The notes: generated by a model from the sequence alone, not told the origin. Positions 1 to 8,470 are shown, counted from the stretch's first letter. The stretch: DNA of 9,765 nt from Streptomyces katrae (GCF_000966975.1 NZ_JZWV01000804.1:1-9765), one strand, 5' to 3'. Program-made: numbers and translations.

Positions 1-1
1 G

Positions 2-496
2 TACCAGGGGGCGCGCTACGCCCTCGACGAGGCCGAGCTGGCACTGCTGGGGGTGCTGCGGCAGGACGGCCGGGCGGGCTATCCGGAACTGGCCCGCGCC
101 TCGGGGCTGTCGGAGTCCACGGCCCGGCGCCGGCTGGAGCGGCTGCGGGAGCGCGGGGCGGTCTACTTCGACGTGGAGATCATCCCGGAGCACCTGGGGT
201 TCGAAACGGACACCTCGCTGCTGCTGACCGTCCCGCCGGCCCGGCTGGCGGAGGTGGGGGCGGCATTGGGGAGCCACCCGGAGGTGCCGTTCGCGGCGGC
301 CATCACGGGGGCGGCGAACCTGCTGGCCGTGGTGCTGTGCCGGGACACCGACGCGCTGTACACGTACCTGACCGAGCGCATCGGCGCGGTGCCCGGCGTC
401 GGGCAGGTGGAGGTGATCCCGAACCTGCGGACCATCAAGCGGGCCGGGATGCTGGTCGAGGACGGGCGGCTGGTGGACCCTCCGCCCGCCCCCTGA
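2..496 (+). CDS. Lrp/AsnC-family transcriptional regulator, C-terminal part (5' truncated)
   Basis: The reading frame is open from the left edge to a TGA at 494-496, giving 164 visible residues with no start in the window. Visible residues 8-50 form an Lrp/AsnC winged helix-turn-helix: LDEAELALLGVLRQDGR, then YPELARASGLSESTARRRLERLRERG. Residues about 65-155 fit the family's effector/oligomerisation (RAM) domain, with alternating beta strands and helices and an ITGAANLLAVVLCRD core. Lrp/AsnC proteins are DNA-binding regulators, often responsive to amino acids. Residues lie ahead of this HTH and the spacing resembles the second half of the roughly 330-residue double-HTH Lrp proteins common in Streptomyces; that is inference, because the N-terminus is missing. 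It converges on glgP with a 47-bp gap, so it need not regulate the glucan genes. Family assignment is firm; target and ligand are unknown. Confidence 0.9.
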   Translation, partial: YQGARYALDEAELALLGVLRQDGRAGYPELARASGLSESTARRRLERLRERGAVYFDVEIIPEHLGFETDTSLLLTVPPARLAEVGAALGSHPEVPFAAAITGAANLLAVVLCRDTDALYTYLTERIGAVPGVGQVEVIPNLRTIKRAGMLVEDGRLVDPPPAP

Positions 497-498
497 CC

Positions 499-527
499 CG
501 GCCGGGGCCGCACCGCCGCCCGGGCCG
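499..527. terminator. GC-rich hairpin between convergent genes, possible bidirectional terminator
   Basis: Arms 499-508 and 518-527 pair at nine of ten positions (one G-G mismatch at 504/522) around a 9-nt loop. The hairpin sits just past the stop of the Lrp-type gene and just past the stop of the converging glgP. There is no T-run on either side, which is common for Streptomyces terminators, so the function is inferred from position and fold only. Confidence 0.4.
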
Positions 528-543
528 CGGCACGGCGCGGGCC

Positions 544-3183
544 TCAGCGCAGCACGACTCCGCCCGCCCGGTCGGGCTCCGCCACCGGGCCCGCGACCAG
601 GCCCAGTTCGGCCGGGGTCGCCAGCAACGGGTGCGTGGGCAGCACCCGGACCGTGTAGCCGAAGGGGCCCGTCCGGTCGAGGGCGAGCGGGCCCTCGTAC
701 ACCCAGCGTCCCTCCAGGTCGGGCCCGGCGGCGGGCTTGAGCGGGAAGGCCCGCCCGTCCTTGATCACGTCCTGGGCGTCGACCCGGCCCGCGACGGCCT
801 GCACCTCCACGTCCTCCGGCACGAGCGCGTCGAGCGCCACCCTCACCCGCAGGGTCAGGGTGGCCCCCAGCTCGGCGGTGCCGCCCACGGGCGTGGCGGC
901 GACGGCCTCCACGTGCTCGACGGCCACCCTCGGCCAGGCGGCCCGGATGCGCCCCTTCCACCAGGCCAGGTCCCGGGCCGCGTCGGCGGTCAGGGCGCGG
1001 TGGGAGAGCGCGGCGGGGGCGTAGAGCCGCTCCACGTACTCCCGTACCATCCGCCCCGCGAGCACCTTCGGGCCCAGGGACACCAGGGTGCGCCGGACCA
1101 TCTCGATCCACCGGTCGGGCAGCCCGGTGCGGCCGGCCCGGTCGTAGAAACGGGGGGCCACCCGGTTCTCGATCAGCTCGTAGAGGGCGTTGGCCTCCAG
1201 GTCGTCGCGCCGCTCCTCGTCCGTGCCGAGGCCGTCGGCCGTCGGGATGGCCCAGCCGAAGTCGGGCTCGAACCACTCGTCCCACCAGCCGTCCAGGACC
1301 GACAGGTTGAGGCAGCCGTTCAGCGCGGCCTTCATCCCGCTGGTCCCGCAGGCCTCCAGCGGCCGCAGCGGGTTGTTGAGCCAGACGTCGCAGCCCGGGT
1401 AGAGCTTCTGCGCCATGGCCATGCCGTAGTCGGGCAGGAAGACGATCCGGTGGCGTACGCGCGGGTCGTCCGAGAAGCGCACCAGTTCCTGGACGAGCCG
1501 CTTGCCGCCGTCGTCCGCCGGGTGCGCCTTGCCCGCGACGACGATCTGTACCGGGCGGTCGGGGTCGAGCAGCAGGGCGCGCAGCCGCTCGGGGTCGCGC
1601 AGCATCAGGGTGAGCCGCTTGTACGAGGGGACGCGGCGGGCGAAGCCGATGGTCAGGACGTCGGGGTCGAGGACGGTGTCCACCCAGCCGAGTTCGGCGT
1701 CGGCTGCGCCGCGCTGCTTCCAGGAGGCGCGCAGCCGGTCCCGTACCTCCTGGACGAGCTGCTCGCGCAGGGAGCGCCGTACGTCCCACACGTCCTGGTC
1801 GGTGATCTGCGCGACGGCGTCCCAGCGGGTGGAGCCGCCGACGGCGAGGGCGTCCTCGGTGCGTCCGGCGCCGATCTGGCGGGCGCCGAGCCGCATCACC
1901 TCGGGGGCGACCCAGGTCGGGGCGTGCACCCCGTTGGTCACGGAGGTGATGGGCACGTCTGCCGGGTCGAAGCCCGGCCAGAGCCCGGCGAACATGTCCC
2001 GGCTGACGGCGCCGTGGAGGGTGGAGACCCCGTTGGCGCGCTGGGCGAGGCGCAGGCCCATGACCGCCATGTTGAACACCCCGGGGTCGCCGCCGGGGTA
2101 GGACTCGGCGCCGAGTTCCAGGATCCGTTCGACGGGTACGCCGGCCAGTTCGGCCCCCTCGCCGAAGTGGCGGGCGACGAGGGAGCGCTCGAAGCGGTCG
2201 ATGCCCGCCGGGACGGGGGTGTGGGTGGTGAAGACGGTCCCGGCGCGGACGGCCTCGACGGCGGCTTCGAAGCCGAGGCCGCGTTCCCCTTCCAGTTCCC
2301 TTATGCGTTCGAGGCCGAGGAAGCCGGCGTGTCCCTCGTTGGTGTGGAAGACCTCGGGGTCGGGGTGGCCGGTGATGCGGCAGTAGGTGCGGACGGCGCG
2401 GACGCCGCCGATGCCGAGGAGCATCTCCTGGAGGAGGCGGTGGTCGCTGCCGCCGCCGTAGAGCCGGTCGGTCACGTCGCGGGCGCCGGCGTCGTTGTCC
2501 TCGACGTCGGAGTCGAGGAGGAGCAGCGGGACGCGGCCGACACGGGCCTGCCAGATGTGCGCGTGCAAAGAGCGGCTGCCGGGGAGGGCGAGGGTCACCC
2601 GGGCGGGGGTGCCGTCCTCCTGGCGGAGCAGGGAGAGGGGCAGTTCCTGGGGGTCGAGGACCGGGTAGTGCTCCTGCTGCCAGCCGTCGCGGGAGAGCGA
2701 CTGGCGGAAGTAGCCGTGCCGGTAGAGCAGGCCGACGCCGATGACGGGGACGCCGAGGTCGCTGGCGGCCTTGAGGTGGTCGCCGGCCAGGATCCCGAGG
2801 CCGCCGGAGTACTGGGGCAGGGCTGCGGTGATGCCGAATTCGGGGGAGAAGTAGGCGATGGCGGCGGGGAGGAGGCCGCTGTTCTCATGGGTCTGGTACC
2901 ACCTGCCGCCGTGGACGTAGTCGTCGAGGTCGGCGACGGCCACGGCGCGCCGGCGCAGGAAGCGCCGGTCGGCGGCGAGTTCGGCGAGCCGGGCGGCGGA
3001 CACGGAGCCGAGCAGCCGGACCGGGTCGCCGCCGGCGGCCTGCCAGCCCTCGGGGTCGACGGATTGGAAGAGTTCGCGGGTTTCCGTGTGCCACGACCAG
3101 CGCAGGTTGCGCGCGAGTTCGGCGAGTGGCACGAGGGGCTCGGGGAGGACGGGGCGCACGGTGAATCGACGGATAGCCTTCAC
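544..3183 (-). CDS. glgP: Alpha-glucan (glycogen/maltodextrin) phosphorylase, GT35 family
   Basis: The 879-residue product is a cytoplasmic PLP-dependent phosphorylase that cleaves alpha-1,4-glucan with phosphate, releasing glucose-1-phosphate. The first ~120 residues (LRWSWHTETRELF region) match the DUF3417 N-terminal domain of the actinobacterial alpha-glucan phosphorylase subfamily. The catalytic GT35 part shows HTNEGHAGFL (from H280), a FTTHTPVPAGIDRF segment, SVTNGVH, GFARRVPSYKR and VVAGKAHPADDGGKRLV. The PLP-lysine signature EACGTSGMKAALNG follows, with the lysine at residue 618. I chose the GTG at 3183 because the protein then begins VKAIRRFTVRP, as relatives do, and because an AAGGTGG ribosome site lies 5 nt upstream; an ATG at 3246 would add 21 unconserved-looking residues. 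Length is normal for the family (about 860-880) and no frameshift is seen. It lies 76 bp downstream of an unnamed gene on the same strand, probably in one transcript, and diverges from the GlgE operon. Confidence 0.96.
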   Translation of the reverse strand: MKAIRRFTVRPVLPEPLVPLAELARNLRWSWHTETRELFQSVDPEGWQAAGGDPVRLLGSVSAARLAELAADRRFLRRRAVAVADLDDYVHGGRWYQTHENSGLLPAAIAYFSPEFGITAALPQYSGGLGILAGDHLKAASDLGVPVIGVGLLYRHGYFRQSLSRDGWQQEHYPVLDPQELPLSLLRQEDGTPARVTLALPGSRSLHAHIWQARVGRVPLLLLDSDVEDNDAGARDVTDRLYGGGSDHRLLQEMLLGIGGVRAVRTYCRITGHPDPEVFHTNEGHAGFLGLERIRELEGERGLGFEAAVEAVRAGTVFTTHTPVPAGIDRFERSLVARHFGEGAELAGVPVERILELGAESYPGGDPGVFNMAVMGLRLAQRANGVSTLHGAVSRDMFAGLWPGFDPADVPITSVTNGVHAPTWVAPEVMRLGARQIGAGRTEDALAVGGSTRWDAVAQITDQDVWDVRRSLREQLVQEVRDRLRASWKQRGAADAELGWVDTVLDPDVLTIGFARRVPSYKRLTLMLRDPERLRALLLDPDRPVQIVVAGKAHPADDGGKRLVQELVRFSDDPRVRHRIVFLPDYGMAMAQKLYPGCDVWLNNPLRPLEACGTSGMKAALNGCLNLSVLDGWWDEWFEPDFGWAIPTADGLGTDEERRDDLEANALYELIENRVAPRFYDRAGRTGLPDRWIEMVRRTLVSLGPKVLAGRMVREYVERLYAPAALSHRALTADAARDLAWWKGRIRAAWPRVAVEHVEAVAATPVGGTAELGATLTLRVRVALDALVPEDVEVQAVAGRVDAQDVIKDGRAFPLKPAAGPDLEGRWVYEGPLALDRTGPFGYTVRVLPTHPLLATPAELGLVAGPVAEPDRAGGVVLR

Positions 3184-3188
3184 GTGTT

Positions 3189-3195
3189 CCACCTT
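3189..3195 (-). promoter_or_regulatory. Ribosome binding site of glgP
   Basis: On the minus strand AAGGTGG lies 5 nt before the GTG at 3183. This decides between that GTG and the in-frame ATG at 3246, which lies in the short gap after the upstream gene. Confidence 0.75.
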
Positions 3196-3259
3196 CGCAG
3201 GGGATGACGGATCGGAACGGCCGCACCACGCTGTGCAGGCACGCAACGCCCCCGGAAGG

Positions 3260-4123
3260 CTAGCGCCGGACCCGGTCGCCGGGTGGCCGTTCGTCCAACA
3301 GGTCGTCCAGGTACGGGCGCAGCGAGGGCGCCACGAGGCCTCGTTCGAGGCCGCGCAGCAGGACGAGGACGGGCGCGGAGACGAAGTACCCGAGCCTCAG
3401 CAGGGCGTGCAGTTCGCCCTGCCGCGCTTCCGGGTCGGTCTCGGCGACGGCGGCGCGCGCCAGGGCGGCGCACAGCCGGCGGCCGTCGTCCCCGTCCCAG
3501 GCGTCGGGCCGGTCGGCGGCCTCCTCGGCGGCCAGGCACCGCACCCGGGGGTCGGGGTCCCGCAGCCGGCGGACGCACTCCCGGGCGCGGGGGTCGGCTT
3601 CGAGCCGGTCCCACTCCTCCAGTCCGCGGGCGCCGGCCCCGGACAGCAGCACCCGGGCGGTGCTGCCGGCGTCCAGCCGGTCGACGGCCCGCCCGTAGAG
3701 CTCGATCCGTTCGAGGACCACCCATGCCCCGTCGGGGGTGCGCAGCCGCGACCCGGTACGGGGGGTACCGCGCAGGCAGCGCACCACGGCGAGGGTGGCG
3801 GGCCCGCCGGGGGTGACGGGTGCGGAGACCTGGAGCCGGCCGGCCCGCGCGAGGAGCCGTTCCAGCACGGGCGGCGCGGGCCACAGGAGGCCGAGCCGCT
3901 GGAGCCCGAGGTCGCTGATCCCGGCCTCGACGGCGACGAGCGCGCCGAGCTGGGCCTCCAGTGCGCCGGGGTCCTCCTCGGCGCAGGCGGCCTCGACGAG
4001 CACCCCGGCCAGTTCCGCCTCCGCCCCGGGGTCCCACACCGCTCCGCTCACCCGGCGGGCGGCGTCGGCGCGCTGCCGGGGGTTGGGATGCACGAGCTGC
4101 TCGGTCAGGCCCATGCCGCGCAT
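3260..4123 (-). CDS. Hypothetical protein: HEAT-like helical segments flanking a possible EF-Tu-domain-2-like barrel
   Basis: I do not recognise this 287-residue protein as a named family. Residues about 8-75 and 175-265 are alanine/leucine/arginine-rich helical stretches with HEAT-like features, most clearly RLRDPDPRVRCLAAEEAADR near 187-205. Between them, about 95-175, is a beta-rich stretch whose pattern (RGTPRTGSRLRTPDG, VLERIELYGRAVDRLDAGS, ARVLLSGAGARGLEEWDRLE) resembles the domain-2 barrel of translation GTPases; this is inference from pattern. No GTPase P-loop, signal peptide or membrane segment is visible. The ATG at 4123 is the first start; a second ATG at 4114 is equally possible, and neither has a strong Shine-Dalgarno. 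The gene precedes glgP by 76 bp on the same strand, so the two are probably cotranscribed, but nothing in the sequence ties its role to glucan metabolism. High-GC codon use supports a real gene. Confidence 0.8.
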   Translation of the reverse strand: MRGMGLTEQLVHPNPRQRADAARRVSGAVWDPGAEAELAGVLVEAACAEEDPGALEAQLGALVAVEAGISDLGLQRLGLLWPAPPVLERLLARAGRLQVSAPVTPGGPATLAVVRCLRGTPRTGSRLRTPDGAWVVLERIELYGRAVDRLDAGSTARVLLSGAGARGLEEWDRLEADPRARECVRRLRDPDPRVRCLAAEEAADRPDAWDGDDGRRLCAALARAAVAETDPEARQGELHALLRLGYFVSAPVLVLLRGLERGLVAPSLRPYLDDLLDERPPGDRVRR

Positions 4124-4147
4124 TCTCGCGCGGATCGCGCGCCCGGG

Positions 4148-4171
4148 TGACCCCTTCCGAAGTGCTGAAAC
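4148..4171 (-). promoter_or_regulatory. Candidate sigma-B-like promoter for the hypothetical gene-glgP unit
   Basis: On the minus strand GTTT (4171-4168) is followed after 14 nt by GGGTCA (4153-4148). The published Streptomyces coelicolor sigma-B pattern is GNNT, 14-16 nt, GGGTAC or GGGTAT, so the -35 fits and the -10 deviates at its last two bases. Predicted initiation would be some 15-20 nt before the ATG at 4123. Motif match only. Confidence 0.25.
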
Positions 4172-4187
4172 ACCGTCAGTCCGGTCG

Positions 4188-4211
4188 CGGGCGGCCGGGG
4201 CGGGCCGCCCG
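4188..4211. repeat. Inverted repeat forming a 9-bp GC stem
   Basis: Arms 4188-4196 and 4203-4211 are perfectly complementary around a 6-nt loop. It has no T-run. It lies upstream of the candidate minus-strand promoter, so it could end a minus-strand transcript arriving from further right, act as an insulator between divergent promoters, or have no function. Confidence 0.5.
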
Positions 4212-4395
4212 GTCCCGGGGGGTGCCCACGGGGCGCGAGGTGTCAGCGTGACGGGGGGTGCGGGGGTGTCCCGTTGGACGTCACTTGGTCATCACCGACT
4301 TGACGGAGCCTCGACCGATGTCGACCAGGGCCTTGGGGAATCGGGCGCTCCCTACGTACGAGTAGTTGACCGACAGCACGGATTGGGCGCTGGGA

Positions 4396-4419
4396 GATTG
4401 GGAAGGGCTGAGCGGGTAC
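4396..4419 (+). promoter_or_regulatory. Candidate sigma-B-type promoter for the glgE operon
   Basis: GATT at 4396-4399, a 14-nt spacer, then GGGTAC at 4414-4419 match the Streptomyces sigma-B pattern GNNT-N14-16-GGGTAC in full. Initiation would fall near 4425, leaving a leader of about 65 nt to the ATG at 4492 or about 190 nt to the ATG at 4614. Sigma-B in S. coelicolor governs osmotic and general stress genes, which would suit a trehalose-linked operon; that link is inference. No convincing TTGACA/TATAAT pair was found nearby. Confidence 0.35.
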
Positions 4420-4432
4420 ACGCGGTACACGC
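4415..4432. repeat. Perfect tandem 9-bp direct repeat GGTACACGC x2
   Basis: GGTACACGC occurs twice back to back (4415-4423, 4424-4432). The first copy overlaps the GGGTAC -10 candidate. It could be a slippage duplication or a site for a regulator binding adjacent half-sites on roughly one helical turn. Confidence 0.6.
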
Positions 4433-4491
4433 ACGGCGCACCCTCCCCCGACCTTCTCCCGCCACCCGAGTGAACGCGGACAGGAGCGGCC

Positions 4492-4617
4492 ATGCCCGCA
4501 GCCCAGCCGTCTTCCGAGCGGCTAGAAACAGAGCGAACAGAGCGTGCACTACCAGCCGCGATCCCGGCTGGCCCGTCACCGAGCCCTGCGAACTGCCCCC
4601 AGGTGATCCCATCATGA
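4492..4617 (+). CDS. 41-residue upstream reading frame; likely displaced native N-terminus of GlgE or a leader peptide
   Basis: An ATG at 4492 is preceded by AGGAG at 4482-4486 with a 5-nt spacer, the best ribosome site in this region. It opens 41 codons and stops at TGA 4615-4617, overlapping the ATG used here for glgE (ATGA). The peptide begins MPAAQPSSERLETERTER. As I recall it, S. coelicolor GlgE1 begins MPATHHSS... before GRIPVLDV, so this frame looks like the ordinary GlgE N-terminus read one base out of phase. Codon use is poor (several CTA, ACA, GCA codons), as can occur in low-conservation leaders. Adding one base, for instance in the C5 run at 4596-4600, would join it to glgE. The alternative is a genuine leader peptide translationally coupled to glgE. 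Confidence 0.35.
   Translation: MPAAQPSSERLETERTERALPAAIPAGPSPSPANCPQVIPS
4527..4544 (+). repeat. Perfect tandem 9-bp direct repeat AACAGAGCG x2
   Basis: AACAGAGCG is duplicated exactly (4527-4535, 4536-4544) inside the short upstream reading frame, where it encodes a repeated Thr-Glu-Arg. Because the unit is three codons it does not itself cause the frame offset with glgE. Confidence 0.6.
4601..4606 (+). promoter_or_regulatory. Ribosome binding site for the glgE ATG at 4614
   Basis: AGGTGA ends 7 nt before the ATG at 4614. It supports initiation there even if the upstream frame at 4492 is not joined to glgE. Confidence 0.55.
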
Positions 4618-6604
4618 TCGGTCGCATTCCCGTGCTGGACGTCCTCCCCGCCGTCGACTGCGGCGCCAGACCCGCCAAAGCGGTGGTGGACGAGGTATTC
4701 GAGATTTCCGCCACCGTGTTCCGGGAGGGCCACGACGCCGTTTCCGCACATGTGGTGCTGCGCGATCCCAGTGGGCGGCTGCGGCCGCCGGTGCCGATGC
4801 GCGAGCTGGCCCCCGGTACCGACCGGTGGGGGGCCCGGGTCTCCGCCGAGCTGGAGGGGAGGTGGACCTACACCGTCGAGGCGTGGAGCGATCCGGTCGC
4901 GACCTGGCGGGCCCACGCCGCGGTGAAGATCCCGGCGGGTCTCGACACGGACCTGGTGCTCCTGGAGGGGGCCGAGCTCTACGAGCGGGCCGCTGCGAAG
5001 GTTCCCAAGCGCGACGGGCGCGAGGCCGTGCTGGCCGCGGCCGAGGCGATGCGCGACGAGGACCGGCCGGTCGAGGTGCGCTACGCGGCCGCGCTCGACC
5101 CGGCCGTCGACGCGGCGCTCGCCCGGCGGCCGTACCGGGAGCTGGTGACCTCCGCGAAGGCGCTGCCCCTGATCGTCGAGCGCAAGCGGGCCCTCTTCGG
5201 CTCCTGGTACGAGATGTTCCCCCGCTCCGAGGGAGCGGTGGTGGAGCCCGGCTCGGCTCCCGTGAGCGGTACGTTCCGGACTGCCGCCGACCGGCTTCCG
5301 GCCATTGCCGCGATGGGTTTCGACGTGGTGTACCTGCCGCCGATCCACCCGATCGGGTCGACCTTCCGCAAGGGGCCCAACAACACGCTTTCGGCCGGGA
5401 GTTGGGACCCCGGCGTGCCGTGGGCCATCGGCTCCCCGGAGGGCGGGCACGACGCCGTCCACCCGGACCTGGGGACGCTGGAGGACTTCGACGCCTTCGT
5501 GGCGCGCGCCCGTGACCTCCGGATGGAGATCGCGCTGGACTTCGCCCTGCAGTGCTCCCCGGACCACCCGTGGGTGGAGAAGCACCCGGAGTGGTTCCGC
5601 CACCGTGCCGACGGGACGATCGCCTACGCCGAGAACCCGCCGAAGAAGTACCAGGACATCTACCCGGTCCACTTCGACACCGACATGGCCGGGATCGTCG
5701 AGGAGACCTGCCGGATCCTGCGCCACTGGATGGACCACGGGGTCCGGATCTTCCGGGTGGACAACCCGCACACCAAGCCGGTCGTCTTCTGGCAGAAGGT
5801 GATCGCGGACATCAACAAGTCCGACCCCGACGTCATCTTCCTGGCGGAAGCTTTCACCCGGCCCGCGATGATGCGCGCGCTGGCCTCGGTCGGCTTCCAG
5901 CAGTCGTACACGTACTTCACCTGGCGCAACACCAAGGCCGAGCTGACGGAGTACCTGACCGAGCTGTCCGGGACCCGTTCGGCCTCCGTGATGCGGCCGA
6001 ACTTCTTCGTCAACACGCCGGACATCCTGCACGAGTACCTCCAGAAGGGTGGCCGCCCCGCCTTCGAGGTCCGCGCGGTCCTGGCCGCCACCCTCTCCCC
6101 CACCTGGGGCGTCTACTCCGGCTACGAGCTGTGCGAGAACGAGCCGGTGCGCGAGGGCAGCGAGGAGTACCTGAACTCCGAGAAGTACGAGCTGCGCCCC
6201 CGCGACTGGGCGGCGGCCGAGCGCGAGGGCCGCTCCATCGCCCCGCTGATCACGGCCCTGAACCGGTTGCGCCGGCGCAACCCGGCCCTCCAGCAGCTGC
6301 GGGACATCCACTTCCACACGACCGACAACGAACAGGTGATCGCCTACTCGAAGCACGCCGGAGGCAATTCCGTACTGGTGGTCGTCAACCTCGATCCGCA
6401 CCACACCCAGGAGGCGACGGTCTCGTTGGACATGCCGGTACTCGGCCTCGACTGGCACGGGTCCCTCGCGGTGCGCGACGAGCTCACCGGCGAGACCTAT
6501 CACTGGGGCAGGGCGAACTACGTGCGCCTGGAACCGGGCCGTACTCCCGCGCACGTCCTGGCCGCCCTGCGACCGTCCCCGCCCACCGGAGGGTCACCCA
6601 CCAC

Positions 6605-6608
<4 letters not shown>
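4614..6608 (+). CDS. glgE: Alpha-1,4-glucan:maltose-1-phosphate maltosyltransferase (GH13_3)
   Basis: The 664-residue protein transfers maltosyl units from alpha-maltose-1-phosphate to the end of alpha-1,4-glucan, releasing phosphate; it is the defining enzyme of the cytoplasmic GlgE pathway. It opens with [10 protein letters not shown] and a beta-rich N-domain (~1-110). The GH13 barrel follows, with [28 protein letters not shown], nucleophile D383 in [11 protein letters not shown], acid/base E412 in FLAEAFTRP and the third acid D470 in NTPDILHEY. Allowing for small indels these align with D394, E423 and D480 of S. coelicolor GlgE1; K344 of NPPKKYQ, N384 and K524/Y525 fall where that enzyme contacts phosphate. 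All key residues are present. The start is uncertain: the ATG at 4614 has an AGGTGA site, but a better-placed ATG at 4492 lies one base out of frame, and the protein is about 11 residues shorter than the S. coelicolor enzyme, with almost nothing before GRIPVLDV. Its stop overlaps the treS start. Confidence 0.96.
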
Positions 6609-8299
<1,691 letters not shown>

Positions 8300-8344
8300 G
8301 CGCCCGCTGTAGGCCACTCGCGCGAACCTGCGCGGTACCGGAAC

Positions 8345-8378
8345 GGGGCGGGCACTCCAACGGGTCAACGCCCGCCCC
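8345..8378 (+). terminator. Perfect 9-bp inverted repeat between treS and pep2 (attenuator or processing site)
   Basis: GGGGCGGGC (8345-8353) pairs perfectly with GCCCGCCCC (8370-8378) around a 16-nt loop, beginning 46 nt after the treS stop. No T-run follows. It may partially terminate, protect the glgE-treS mRNA 3' end, or mark a boundary before a separate pep2 transcript. Within the loop and right arm, CGGG (8361-8364) could instead pair with CCCG (8371-8374). Confidence 0.45.
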
Positions 8379-8470
8379 TGTACGGAGCATCCTGACCCGA
8401 CACTCGCACTTACCGGAGAAGCAACTGCCGCACATCCGGGACACTCTGCGCATTCTGTGACGGCCCGGGG

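Larger units (their letters stand above)
4124..4613. promoter_or_regulatory. Divergent intergenic control region between the glgP-side genes and glgE
   Basis: About 490 bp separate the start of the minus-strand gene from the glgE ATG at 4614, of which 4492-4613 also holds a short upstream reading frame. The first ~150 bp are very GC-rich with a hairpin; from about 4270 onward the composition falls and restriction-like palindromes (TACGTA) and direct repeats appear. It should contain promoters for both directions. Candidate elements listed separately are two sigma-B-like promoters, one hairpin and two tandem 9-bp repeats. TCGACC also recurs exactly 10 bp apart (4311-4316 and 4321-4326). A weak 49-codon minus-strand reading frame (4281-4430) is discussed as an observation rather than called as a gene. 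Confidence 0.7.

Noticed and set aside
337..3207. Long + strand open frame of about 950 codons
   Set aside because: It lies antisense to glgP, whose motifs and PLP lysine are unmistakable. Long antisense frames are expected in high-GC DNA, and this one has no recognisable domain and a Gly/Val/Ala/Arg-heavy composition.
4318..4365. 15-codon + strand ORF (MSTRALGNRALPTYE) with GGAG 9 nt upstream
   Set aside because: It is too short to judge, lies upstream of the favoured glgE promoter, and no promoter could be placed before it.
3738..4613. In-frame upstream extension of glgE to 3738
   Set aside because: It would overlap the minus-strand hypothetical gene, is Arg/Ser/Pro-rich, and has no similarity to GlgE proteins, which begin close to GRIPVLDV.
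4281..6554. 757-codon minus-strand open frame
   Set aside because: It is antisense to glgE and low-complexity over most of its length; only the last ~49 codons, outside glgE, deserve separate mention.
8340..8366. GGAAC ... GTC pair resembling an ECF-sigma promoter upstream of pep2
   Set aside because: The 19-nt spacing does not fit the usual 15-18 nt, and the elements overlap the hairpin; likely chance in GC-rich DNA.
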